The position numbers were made by a program, and so were the translations under genes. The notes below the pieces were generated by a model. The model searched no databases and was not told where the DNA came from. It saw only the letters and a program-made list of their open reading frames with translations. Below, one piece after another: positions 7,859 to 15,246 of a stretch of DNA of 36,850 nucleotides. The stretch's first letter is position 1. Every line of letters begins with the position of its first letter. Source of the stretch: Deltaproteobacteria bacterium (GTDB lineage: Bacteria; Desulfobacterota; Binatia; UTPRO1); contig JADLHM010000072.1 of assembly GCA_020848745.1 (NCBI GenBank), positions 1 to 36,850 on the forward strand, in the 5' to 3' direction.

Positions 7859-9586
7859 ATGCGAACGACGACGAGCATCGTGACGGCGCTGGCCCTGCTT
7901 TCCGCGGCGGTCGGCGCGGCGCCGGCCGCCGCGAAGGACTTCGCGGCGCCCGCGCTCGTCGGCGACCGCGCCGAGCCCGGCCTGATGGTCCAGGAGCCGC
8001 CCCGCTACGGCGTCTTCTACGACGCGCCCGAGCCGTCCTTCTACACGGGATTCGCGCCGCGCACGCAGGACCCCGCGAGCCTCCACGTCCACCTCGGACG
8101 CGGCAACCAGCTGCGCGTGACGGAGGTGCTCTCCGAGGCGGTCGTCCGCGAGTACGCGCGCGACCTCGCCGAGCGTCGCCGCGCCTATCGCGCGCTCGTC
8201 GACGAGGGCCGGCTGCAGCTCACCCAGAACACCGCGTTCGAGGACTTCGAGCGCCGGCTCGACGCGGTCGGCCTCGAACGCATGACGCGCGAGGAAGCGA
8301 CGCTCGCGCCCGACGCGCTCCGCGCCCGCAATCTCGACCTCATCGAGACGCTCAATCCCGGGCGCGTCTTCCGGATCGCGATCCCCGTGCGGAAGCTCGT
8401 CGCCGACTGGGTGCGCGAGCTCGACCGCATCGCCGCCGGCGCACGCGCCCGTCTCGACGCGGGCCGGAAGCTCGATGTCCTGAACGCCCTCCTGCCGACC
8501 CGCCTCTGGCTCGCCGAGATGCCGGCGGACGCCGCCCCGGCGCTCGACGAGCTCGTGCGCCGCGCCCCCGCGAATGCCGACGACGCGGCCGGCATCGATG
8601 CCCTCGTGCCGGCATATACGGCGCTCCTGACGCGCGTCGGCGACGACCGCTACCCGGTGCGGGACGGCGTCGTGCGCTTCGCCGAGTTCACCGCGATCTA
8701 CCCGGTTGGCAGCGTCGCCGCGTACACGACGTGGCGCGGGCGGCCGATCCCGCAGTACCCGACGCCCGGACGCCGCGCCCTCACCAACCACCAGCGCTCG
8801 CTCGTCGCCGACCACATCCCGATCGACGACTCGTACAGCTGGTCGCCCTGGCTGCCGTACATGCACGTCACGCCGACCATGCACAACGCGATCCACACGC
8901 CGTGGTGGAAGATGGGCCCCGGCGACGCGAAGTTCCTACCGGCATCGTGGCAGAAGGTCACCGAGGGCAGCCGCGACGGGGCGCCTTTCAAGAAGCTCTG
9001 GCTGCTCTCGCGCGGCCCCATGTCGCACGGCTGCACCCACCTGAACACGGGCCACATCGCGGAGCTCCGCCAGATCCTCCCCGCCGACGGCGACCGCCTC
9101 TACGACGTCGACGTGTTCCTCACCCGCTCCGAGGACTACGACGTCTTCGACATCGACGGCGACCTCGTGCCCGAGGTGATGGGCGTCCGCTACTTCATCG
9201 CGTACTCGCTGACCTCCGGAAAGCCGGATCGCCTGCGGGTCAAGAACGAGCGCCGCGCCTTCTACGACTGGCTCTACGGCGGCGACCTCCAGTGGGAGGG
9301 CGACCGGGGCGTCTTCCGCGACGCGCGCGACGCGCGCTTCGTCGGGCGCGACGCGCGCGAAGGCCGGAGCTACGCGCGCGTCGCGCTGCGCGAGGCGCCC
9401 TATCAACCCGAGACCGTGCAGTTCTACCGCATGGTCGACATCCCGTTCGCGCGCGCGCTCCGCCAGGTGGGTCTGCACCAGCGCGCACCCGGAGCACTCG
9501 ACGGCCGGCAGGCGTCGAACGTGCGGGTGATGCGCGTCACCGCCGAGGACGGCGCCACGCCGCACCCGCGCCGGCGCGCCCGCTGA
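7859..9586 (+). CDS. L,D-transpeptidase-like exported protein, copy 2
   Basis: 575 residues, 24 bases after copy 1, with a strong ribosome binding site (AAGGAGG) five bases before the ATG. Residues 1-25 form a signal peptide ending AAA. It is a tandem paralogue of copy 1: the N-terminal PEPSFYTGFAPRTQDP block, the central NAIH segment, SHGCTH with Cys392, the FDIDGD loop and the EAPYQPE block are all shared. The residue after Cys-Thr is His instead of the Arg found in copy 1 and in most YkuD enzymes, so the two copies may differ in specificity. The last 30 residues are basic and probably disordered. It is presumably periplasmic, acting on peptidoglycan stem peptides. It is the last gene of the operon; a GC hairpin follows. 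Confidence 0.8.
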   Translation: MRTTTSIVTALALLSAAVGAAPAAAKDFAAPALVGDRAEPGLMVQEPPRYGVFYDAPEPSFYTGFAPRTQDPASLHVHLGRGNQLRVTEVLSEAVVREYARDLAERRRAYRALVDEGRLQLTQNTAFEDFERRLDAVGLERMTREEATLAPDALRARNLDLIETLNPGRVFRIAIPVRKLVADWVRELDRIAAGARARLDAGRKLDVLNALLPTRLWLAEMPADAAPALDELVRRAPANADDAAGIDALVPAYTALLTRVGDDRYPVRDGVVRFAEFTAIYPVGSVAAYTTWRGRPIPQYPTPGRRALTNHQRSLVADHIPIDDSYSWSPWLPYMHVTPTMHNAIHTPWWKMGPGDAKFLPASWQKVTEGSRDGAPFKKLWLLSRGPMSHGCTHLNTGHIAELRQILPADGDRLYDVDVFLTRSEDYDVFDIDGDLVPEVMGVRYFIAYSLTSGKPDRLRVKNERRAFYDWLYGGDLQWEGDRGVFRDARDARFVGRDAREGRSYARVALREAPYQPETVQFYRMVDIPFARALRQVGLHQRAPGALDGRQASNVRVMRVTAEDGATPHPRRRAR

Positions 9587-9593
9587 GCGAAGC

Positions 9594-9647
9594 GCGCGAC
9601 CGCGCCGCAGCGCGCGCGCCGGGTCGTCCGGTGCGGCGCGATCGCGC
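9594..9647 (+). terminator. Hairpin after the envelope operon
   Basis: Arms 9594-9609 and 9632-9647 pair at 15 of 16 positions around a 22-base loop, eight bases after the stop codon at 9586. No T-tract follows, so it may be a barrier to 3' decay instead of an intrinsic terminator. Its position fits the end of the three-gene operon. Confidence 0.45.
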
Positions 9648-9722
9648 GGGCCCGCGCCGCCTACTCGCAGCGTTGCCCTCGGCGCCGCGAAGCCGCTAGC
9701 ACGGCCCCGTGAGACCGGCCCC

Positions 9723-10919
9723 GTGACCGCCGCCGATCGCCGCCTCGTCGCGCTCCTCGGAGGCGCGATCTTCTTCGAGGGCTACGGACGCTCGCTCGTC
9801 ACCGTGGCGCTCGCCTACGTCGGACGGGACCTGGGCGCATCGTCCGACGCGCTCTCCTACGCGCTCGCCGCGATCGCGCTCGGCTCGCTCGGCGTGCTCG
9901 CGCTCGGCCCGATCGCGGATCGCATCGGCCGGCGGCGGCTCCTCCTCGCGAGCACCGTGCTCTTCGCGCTCCTCGGTGCGGGAACCGCGCTCGCCGGATC
10001 GCTCGCCGGCCTCGTCGCCTGGCAGCTCGCGGCGCGCGTCTTCCAGGAGGGCGCGCTCTTCACCGCGGCCGTGCTCGCCGCCGAGGAGACGTCGCCCGCG
10101 AGCCGCGCCGCCGCGCAGGGCATGCTCGGCACCATGAACGCGCTCGGCGCGGGATTCGCGGCGCTCCTCCTCGCTGCGATCGGGGTCGTGCCGGGTGGCT
10201 GGCGCGGCCTCTGCCTGATGAGCCTGGTCCCGCTCGCGCTCGTGCCCCTGCTGCGCCGCCGCGTCCCGGAGAGCCGCCATTGGCTCGCGCATCGCGGGCC
10301 GCGGATCGCGCTGCCGCCGAGGGCCTGGCGCGGTCGCGTCGCCGCGACGCTCGTCGTGGTCGCGCTCGCGATGAGCTACGACGTCGCCGCCTTCGCCTTC
10401 GCGACCTACGTCCCCGTCGAGCGCCACGGCTGGAGCGCGGCGGAGGTGAGCACGATGTTCATCGGCGCCGGCTTGCTCGGGCTCCCGGGCTGGTCGGTCG
10501 GCGGCATGCTCGCCGACCGCCACGGACGGCGGCCGATCGGCGTCCTCTTCCTCCTCGGCCTCACGATCGCCGAGCTCGTCTTCTTCCTCGGTGGGCGCCG
10601 CGCGCTCTGGCCGGGCTTCGCGGCGATGGTTTTCTTCCAGGGGGGCAAGATGACCATCATCCGCGCCTGGGCCGCGGAGCTCTTCCCGACCAGCTTCCGC
10701 GGCGCCGCCGCGGGATGGCTCACCGCCGCGGGCGCCGTCGGCGGCATGGGCGGGCTCGCGATCGCGGGGGCGCTCGCCGCGAGCGTCGGCGGCATCCACG
10801 CCGCGCTCGCGATCGTCGCGAGCGCCGGCGTATTCGCGGCCGCCGCGGTCCTGGCATGGCTTCCCGAAACGCGCGGCATCGACCTCGGCCGACCCACGGC
10901 CGATCGGGTCGCCGAGTAG
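9723..10919 (+). CDS. MFS transporter, sugar/organic-acid porter type
   Basis: 398 residues, GTG start. About twelve hydrophobic segments are visible. The loop 2-3 signature DRIGRRR and its second-half repeat ADRHGRRP mark a major facilitator. PESRHWL in the middle and LPETRGIDL at the C-terminus are typical of the sugar-porter and aromatic-acid branches. It would move a small solute by proton-coupled secondary transport across the inner membrane. No substrate can be assigned, because no catabolic genes lie beside it. The start codon lacks a clear ribosome binding site. A hairpin at 10932-10957 follows, so the gene is probably monocistronic. Confidence 0.85.
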   Translation: MTAADRRLVALLGGAIFFEGYGRSLVTVALAYVGRDLGASSDALSYALAAIALGSLGVLALGPIADRIGRRRLLLASTVLFALLGAGTALAGSLAGLVAWQLAARVFQEGALFTAAVLAAEETSPASRAAAQGMLGTMNALGAGFAALLLAAIGVVPGGWRGLCLMSLVPLALVPLLRRRVPESRHWLAHRGPRIALPPRAWRGRVAATLVVVALAMSYDVAAFAFATYVPVERHGWSAAEVSTMFIGAGLLGLPGWSVGGMLADRHGRRPIGVLFLLGLTIAELVFFLGGRRALWPGFAAMVFFQGGKMTIIRAWAAELFPTSFRGAAAGWLTAAGAVGGMGGLAIAGALAASVGGIHAALAIVASAGVFAAAAVLAWLPETRGIDLGRPTADRVAE

Positions 10920-10931
10920 GCGCCATCTCCC

Positions 10932-10957
10932 GCGCCGTGCCGCAGGCGGCACAGCGC
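10932..10957 (+). terminator. GC hairpin after the MFS gene
   Basis: Stem GCGC-C-GTGCCG against CGGCAC-A-GCGC with one C/A mismatch and a four-base loop, 13 bases after the stop codon. There is no T-run, so termination is plausible but not shown. Confidence 0.4.
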
Positions 10958-11066
10958 AACGCGGGTCCGGCGCCGGCGAGCACCTCGACGGTTTCGTGGC
11001 GTTCATGTCCGCGCATCCAACGCGTGCGGCGTCGGCATCGCAACCGATACCTGCTACAGATGCGCG

Positions 11067-11321
11067 ATGGACGAGCCGCGCGGTGTCGAGGTGCCCTACA
11101 CCGCCCTCTCCGAAGAAGCCCTCGGCGGGCTCATCGAAGAGTTCGTGACCCGCGCCGGCACCGACTACGGCGCCGTCGAGCGGACGCTCGCAGAGAAGGT
11201 CGCTGACGTCCGACGACAGCTCGCGCGCGGCGAGGCCGCCATCGTGTACGACCCCGAGACCGAGACGGCGAACGTCGTCGTCGACCCGCGCCGCGCCGGT
11301 GCCGCCAAGACGAGCCCCTGA
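11067..11321 (+). CDS. yheU: YheU family protein (UPF0270)
   Basis: 84 residues. The family core is almost complete: VPYTALSEEAL at the start, LIEEFVTRAGTDYG in the middle, and VRRQLARGEA then DPETETANVVV at the end. The family averages about 70-80 residues, so the length is normal. Its biochemical role is not established. It is cytoplasmic and probably monocistronic, between the MFS gene and a small hairpin. The family call is secure; the function is unknown. Confidence 0.88.
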   Translation: MDEPRGVEVPYTALSEEALGGLIEEFVTRAGTDYGAVERTLAEKVADVRRQLARGEAAIVYDPETETANVVVDPRRAGAAKTSP

Positions 11322-11322
11322 C

Positions 11323-11339
11323 CCGCGCTTCATGCGCGG
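11323..11339 (+). terminator. Short hairpin after yheU
   Basis: CCGCGC, TTCAT, GCGCGG: a perfect 6-bp stem starting two bases after the yheU stop. It is short and has no T-tract, so it is only a weak terminator candidate. Confidence 0.3.
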
Positions 11340-11404
11340 CCGGTCGGAGAGCGCGAACGCGGCCTGGCGCAAGATCACAACCCCGAACACGGGCCCGAGC
11401 CGGC

Positions 11405-11635
11405 TCAGCCGGCGGCGAGCGTCCGCCGGCCGGCCTCGGTCAGCGTGAACGTGCCGTCGGCGAAGGCGACGAGCCCGTCGCCGACCAGGCCCTCCATGAG
11501 CTCCGAGAACGCCTGGTGCCCGGCCTGATAGAAGAGGAGGCTGTGGGTATGGAGCGCGCGGATCGGGAGCGAGCCGCCCTGCTTGGCGAGGAAGGCGAGG
11601 AGACCGCGGCGCGCGGCCGGCACGTCGGTGGCCAT
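11405..11635 (-). CDS. Small winged-helix-like protein
   Basis: 76 residues. Two helical blocks (residues about 8-35 and 38-52) are followed by a GLVAFADGTFTLTEAG segment. This pattern, helix then beta-hairpin then a TEAGR ending, is common in winged-helix transcription factors of the MarR/PadR style, but the protein is shorter than those families and I do not recognise a named one. The start ATG at 11635 lacks a strong ribosome binding site. It is divergent from the Cys-rich lipoprotein gene, with 118 bp between the two starts. It could be a small DNA-binding protein; function uncertain. Confidence 0.6.
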   Translation of the reverse strand: MATDVPAARRGLLAFLAKQGGSLPIRALHTHSLLFYQAGHQAFSELMEGLVGDGLVAFADGTFTLTEAGRRTLAAG

Positions 11636-11753
11636 GGCGCCGTCTTAGCAACACCGCGCATGCCTCGCACGCGAGGTGCTCCACGCGGCCGAGGGCGGGT
11701 AGCATCCGCGCGCGGATTCTCGTAGCGTGGCCCGCCAAGGAGGGTTCCACCGC

Positions 11754-12125
11754 ATGCGATTGTCGAAGACCTTGATCGTCGTTCCCGTGCTCGCGCTGCT
11801 CGCGATGGGCTGCGCACCGCACCGCCACGGTCGACCCGGCTGCCCCCTGGGCGCGGCGTCGGCGTGCGCCGCCGACGGGTGCGTCTACAAGAGCCGCTGC
11901 TTCTCGAACGGCGCCGTGCGCTCGAACGACGGCGTCTGCCAGTCGTGCAACGGCGGCCGCTGGGTCGAAGCGAGCGGCTGCAAGGACCATCACGGCCACG
12001 ACGGCTGTTGCGGCCACCCCGGCTGTTCCGGCCCCAAGGATTGTCCGCTCCTGAAGGGCAAGAATCCTGGTCCGGGCGGGCGGGACGGCGGGCCGGGCGG
12101 TCCGCCCCCCTGCCACAAACGCTGA
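11754..12125 (+). CDS. Small Cys/His-rich lipoprotein
   Basis: 123 residues. I start at 11754 because AAGGAGGG lies eight bases upstream and the next residues are a lipoprotein signal; the open frame from 11727 is longer. The lipobox is LAMGC with Cys20 as the lipidation site. The mature part has about a dozen cysteines, including a CVYKSRCFSNGAV segment that faintly recalls the DUF1496/YnjH pattern, then a His/Cys cluster (HHGHDGCCGHPGC) and a Gly/Pro-rich tail. The cluster suggests metal binding or disulfide knots in the periplasm, but neither is shown. A strong hairpin ends the transcript at 12147-12184. Confidence 0.75.
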   Translation: MRLSKTLIVVPVLALLAMGCAPHRHGRPGCPLGAASACAADGCVYKSRCFSNGAVRSNDGVCQSCNGGRWVEASGCKDHHGHDGCCGHPGCSGPKDCPLLKGKNPGPGGRDGGPGGPPPCHKR

Positions 12126-12146
12126 GACAGTCTCCTACCGACGGAC

Positions 12147-12184
12147 GGCCGCGGTCCAAGCGCCTCCGCGCTCGGACCGCGGCC
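12147..12184. terminator. Strong bidirectional hairpin between convergent genes
   Basis: Outer arms 12147-12157 and 12174-12184 pair perfectly over 11 bp; after an A/C mismatch the inner AGCGC/GCGCT adds 5 bp around a CTCC loop. It sits between the stops of convergent genes (12125 plus, 12210 minus), so it can end both transcripts. Neither side has a real T-run. Confidence 0.7.
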
Positions 12185-12209
12185 CGCACCGATCGGGCCC
12201 GATCCGCCG

Positions 12210-13754
12210 CTATTCGAGCGGATCCCAGGCGGTCGCGACGACGCGCGCCACGAACGTCGCTCCGCCGAGCCCGTCGGGCTTGAAGATCGCGGCCTCGGCC
12301 CAGGCGAGCTGGTCCAGCAGCGCGCACGTGAAGCCCGCGTGCCCGATGATCGCCGTGTTGGTCGCCGCGGCCGGTACGGACCCGATGAGCGCGTAGGAGG
12401 CCGCGCACCGCCCCGGCTCGTCGTGGACGAAGTACGTGACGTCGGGATCGAGCTCGATCGTCGGCCCGAAGTCCATGAGCTCGGCGGTCGTGACGTTGCG
12501 GCAGAACTCGCTGCTGATCACGCGCCCGACCGGGATGCCGAGCGCGTCGAAGGCCTGGCCGATGGTCGTCGCCTGCGTGACGCCCGTGGCGTTCAGCTGG
12601 CGCGCGGTCGCGGTGGCGCAGTTAGTATCGCAGCTCTTCCACCAGTTCGGCGACATCGTCGTCGCCGCGGTCCCGAGCGCGAGGTTGTCCTGGCAGACGT
12701 CGGCCGCGGCGTGCCGCCAATGGAGCACGTAACCGCCGGCGCGCAGCACCTGCGCGAGGGTCGGTACGAGCGTCGTCCGACTGCCCGTCGACTCGCACAC
12801 ACCGCCGGCGGTACAGCCGAACGCCGCGTAGTGATAGGTGCGGGGCGTGCCCGACGTCGTCGGCAGCAATTCCGAGAGCGGGTCGGACGCGCCCGACGCG
12901 GCGCCGAAGAACACGAGCGCCGCGGCGACATCGGTTGGATCGGCGGGCGCCTCGTTCAAACGGCGCAGCACGCGGACGTGGGTGTTCCCCGAGCCCGGAT
13001 CGGGCGACGTCCAGGTGAGCGCGGCGTGATCGGCGTCGACGGCCACGGCCAGATCCGCCGGTGCCCCGCCGACGCTCGGCGTCGCGGTCGCGCTCACCGT
13101 CGGCGTGGCGGTCGCCGTCGGCGTGGCGGTCGCCGTCGGCGACGGCGTCGGCGACGCGGCGCCGTCGATGATGCGCCCGGCCGCATTCGCCACGAACAGA
13201 TCGACGATCGCCGCGACCGCGGCCGCATCGCCGGCCGCCATGCACCCCGATCGCCTGTCCGCGCGGGCGAACGCCGCGAGGAAGCGCTCGGCGGCCTTCT
13301 CCAAGCACGCCGGCGCGGGTGGCTCCTCGCGTCGTACGCCGACCCGGCGACACGCCAGCGCGTTCGACGCCTTCTGACCCGCCACGCGGAGCTTGGCCGC
13401 CCCGCACCGCCCCGGCGATTGCGTGCCGAGAAGGGCCGTGAGCAGCTCGTCGATGGCGGCGTCGACCGCGCCCTCGTCTTCGACGAACGGGCAGCCGCCG
13501 CGCGCCTCGAGGCGTGCGAAGGCAGCGTCGAGGCGGCTGTCCGCCGATGCGTGGCACCCGGCGCGCACCGGCTTTCCCGTTTCGAGCGCTCGGGCCTGGC
13601 AGGAGACGTGCGCAGCGACGGCACGTGCCGTGGCGTCGAGCTTTCCCGCGACACATCTCTGCGCGGCGGTGGCCGCGGGGCTCGTACTCGCGGCGAAGGC
13701 TGCGACCACGAGCGCAACCACGGTCGACACGGCGACTCGAAGCGACGAGGCCAT
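12210..13754 (-). CDS. Exported multidomain protein: two 4-Cys repeats, FnIII-like, histidine-phosphatase-like
   Basis: 514 residues, start 13754 (TAGGAG upstream, then a signal peptide ending near residue 31). Residues 33-193 are two tandem repeats of about 83 residues, each with four cysteines at identical spacing 18/15/21 (Cys34, 52, 67, 88 and Cys117, 135, 150, 171). A Thr-Pro/Ala-Thr linker covers about 201-227, then an FnIII-like beta domain (about 231-330). The C-terminal part is a histidine-phosphatase-type domain: Arg347-His348 replacing the RHG motif as RHA, Arg419 in SSEFCR, and His472 in IGHAGF. These match the catalytic His, Arg and second His of the superfamily, so activity is possible. 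Probably surface or periplasmic. It lies 10 bases after the SDR gene on the same strand. Substrate unknown. Confidence 0.8.
   Translation of the reverse strand: MASSLRVAVSTVVALVVAAFAASTSPAATAAQRCVAGKLDATARAVAAHVSCQARALETGKPVRAGCHASADSRLDAAFARLEARGGCPFVEDEGAVDAAIDELLTALLGTQSPGRCGAAKLRVAGQKASNALACRRVGVRREEPPAPACLEKAAERFLAAFARADRRSGCMAAGDAAAVAAIVDLFVANAAGRIIDGAASPTPSPTATATPTATATPTVSATATPSVGGAPADLAVAVDADHAALTWTSPDPGSGNTHVRVLRRLNEAPADPTDVAAALVFFGAASGASDPLSELLPTTSGTPRTYHYAAFGCTAGGVCESTGSRTTLVPTLAQVLRAGGYVLHWRHAAADVCQDNLALGTAATTMSPNWWKSCDTNCATATARQLNATGVTQATTIGQAFDALGIPVGRVISSEFCRNVTTAELMDFGPTIELDPDVTYFVHDEPGRCAASYALIGSVPAAATNTAIIGHAGFTCALLDQLAWAEAAIFKPDGLGGATFVARVVATAWDPLE
13099..13134. repeat. 18-bp tandem repeat encoding Thr-Pro/Ala linker
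   Basis: Two perfect 18-bp units (GTCGGCGTGGCGGTCGCC), with a degenerate continuation to about 13155, lie inside the exported histidine-phosphatase-like gene and encode its ATATPT linker. Copy number could vary by slippage and change linker length without shifting frame, because the unit is a multiple of three. Confidence 0.6.
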
Positions 13755-13764
13755 GCGTGGACTC

Positions 13765-14544
13765 CTAGGCATTGCGCACCGTGACCCCGCCGTCGACGAC
13801 GAGGCAGGCGCCGGTGATGTACGACGCGGCCGGCAGCACGAGGGCGAGCGTCGCGTGCGCGACCTCCTCGGGATCACCGTAGCGGCCGAGGATGGTGCGA
13901 CGGCGCGCGAACTCCTTCTTCGCCTCCTCGGGGATCGCGTCGGTGATGCCAGTGCGGATCGGGCCGGGGCAGATGGCGTTCACCGTGATCCCCTCGCGGC
14001 CGAGCTCGACGGCGAGCGCGCGCGTGAAGCCGATCACCCCGTGCTTCGCCGCCGTGTAGGCGCTCGCGAAGCGGGTGGCGCCGAGACCTTCGGTCGACGA
14101 CACGTTGACGATGCGGGCGGCGTCCGAGCGCCGGAGGTGCGGCAACGCCGCGCGCACCGTGCGCGTGTGCGCCGTCAGCAGCACGTCGATCGACGCCGTC
14201 CAGATCTGCTCGTAGTCGGGCGCGTCGATCGCGGTGACGAGCGCGAGTCCGGCGTTGTTAACGAGGATGTCGAGGCGACCGAAGCGCGCCGCGGCCTCGT
14301 CGACGACCTGATGCACGCGGGCACCGTCGGTGACGTCCATCGCCCAGCCGTGGGCGCTGCCGCCGGCGCCGACGATCTCGCGCACCACGGCCGCGACCGC
14401 CTCCTCGGAGCGGTCGGTGACGGCGACGTGAGCGCCCTCGTCGGCGAAGAGGTGAGCCGTCGCGCGGCCCATACCGCTCGCGGCGCCCGTGACGAGCGCC
14501 GCGCGCCCGGCGATCGAGCGGCTGAGGGTGGTCAGACGGGGCAT
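13765..14544 (-). CDS. Short-chain dehydrogenase/reductase
   Basis: 259 residues, classical SDR length. TGAASGMG at 19-26 is the nucleotide-binding glycine motif, NNAG at 96-99 the structural motif, and Ser149/150, Tyr163 and Lys167 (YTAAK) the catalytic set. PGPIRTGI near 195-205 is also typical. It catalyses NAD(P)-dependent oxidation or reduction of an alcohol or ketone; resemblance is to the FabG/3-hydroxyacyl and sugar or steroid dehydrogenase group, but the substrate cannot be assigned. GAGAGGAG precedes the ATG. It lies 21 bases after the gamma-glutamylcyclotransferase gene and just before the exported phosphatase-like gene, so the three may form an operon. Confidence 0.9.
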   Translation of the reverse strand: MPRLTTLSRSIAGRAALVTGAASGMGRATAHLFADEGAHVAVTDRSEEAVAAVVREIVGAGGSAHGWAMDVTDGARVHQVVDEAAARFGRLDILVNNAGLALVTAIDAPDYEQIWTASIDVLLTAHTRTVRAALPHLRRSDAARIVNVSSTEGLGATRFASAYTAAKHGVIGFTRALAVELGREGITVNAICPGPIRTGITDAIPEEAKKEFARRRTILGRYGDPEEVAHATLALVLPAASYITGACLVVDGGVTVRNA

Positions 14545-14565
14545 GCGCGCTCCTCTCGGCGGCGT

Positions 14566-14940
14566 TCAGCGGATCGTGTGCGACGCGTGCGTGTAGGTGA
14601 AGGCCCACGCCTCGACCGTCTGGCCTTCCGTCTCCACCGTCACCGCGATCCGACGGAAGAGGAACGGCACGTTCTCGTATTCGTCGACGTGGTCGAGCGC
14701 CGCGCGGAAGCGCGACGGTTCGATCCACACGATCTCGCCGGCGAGCCAGCCCTCGTCCGGACCGAACACCGCGCCCGGATACGGCGCCTTGAGGTCGAGC
14801 AGACGACCCCGCGTCCGCGCCGGCGCCCGCCGCACCACGTCGGCCGCGATCACGTGCGCCCCCGACTCCCCCTTGCGGAGGCTGCCGTAGAGAAAGAGCG
14901 GCAGCTCGCGATTGCGGTGGTCGTCAGTGGGGTCGGTCAT
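14566..14940 (-). CDS. Gamma-glutamylcyclotransferase-family protein
   Basis: 124 residues. The N-terminal LFLYGSLRKGE is the diagnostic substrate-loop motif (YGSLR) of the AIG2/GGCT fold. The acidic stretch LDHVDEYE near residues 80-90 supplies the likely catalytic glutamate, and the C-terminal beta strand AWAFTYTH fits. Members release 5-oxoproline from gamma-glutamyl peptides or act on related amides; which reaction applies here is unknown. The start at 14940 overlaps the end of the VapC remnant in another frame, so its first residues (MTDPTDDHRN) may have been captured from that old gene, and the true conserved domain begins about residue 13. Confidence 0.82.
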   Translation of the reverse strand: MTDPTDDHRNRELPLFLYGSLRKGESGAHVIAADVVRRAPARTRGRLLDLKAPYPGAVFGPDEGWLAGEIVWIEPSRFRAALDHVDEYENVPFLFRRIAVTVETEGQTVEAWAFTYTHASHTIR

Positions 14941-15185
14941 GGGTACGAGCGAGGACGCACAGATGCTCCGCCATGGCCTGCGCGAGATCGAGCGGCAGCA
15001 CCGCGAAGGCCGGCTGGGCGGTAACGAGAGCCTGGAGCTGCGGAACGCCGACCGTCTTGCGTCCGGCTCCCCGCAACCACGCCAGCTCGATGGCAACGAT
15101 CGAAGGAACCCAGCACGTCGACGCGTCCACGATCCGCCAGCACCTCGGGATCCATTCGCACCGTCATGATCGTGGACGCACTCAT
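14924..15185 (-). pseudogene. VapBC toxin-antitoxin remnant
   Basis: From ATG 15185 the frame reads MSASTIMTVRMDPEV, which looks like the N-terminus of a ribbon-helix-helix or VapB-type antitoxin, then loses similarity after about 20 residues. In a second frame (14924-15130) a 68-residue piece reads WVPSIVAIELAWLRGAGR and later FAVLPLDLAQAMAEHL, the middle of a PIN-domain toxin. The toxin start and its first catalytic aspartate are missing, and the end breaks at a HxDP-like string. The simplest reading is a deletion that joined the antitoxin start to the middle of vapC, plus a frameshift. It is non-functional as a toxin. Confidence 0.6.
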
Positions 15186-15246
15186 GTATTCGCTCGTAAT
15201 ACACCGGCCTCGAGGCGACAAGGATGGACTGTGCCGAATACCGGGA

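Noticed and set aside
6257-8896. Long minus-strand open frame opposite the L,D-transpeptidase-like pair
   Set aside because: Same reason: low-complexity Arg/Val/Asp composition and no recognisable domain, while the opposite strand has signal peptides and catalytic motifs.
9696-12116. Long minus-strand open frame covering the MFS and yheU genes
   Set aside because: It crosses several plus-strand genes with secure families and has the repetitive Glu/Arg/Ala character of a shadow frame.
13081-13155. Possible CRISPR or noncoding tandem array
   Set aside because: The 18-bp units are in frame inside a gene and encode a Thr-Pro/Ala linker; there are no unique spacers.
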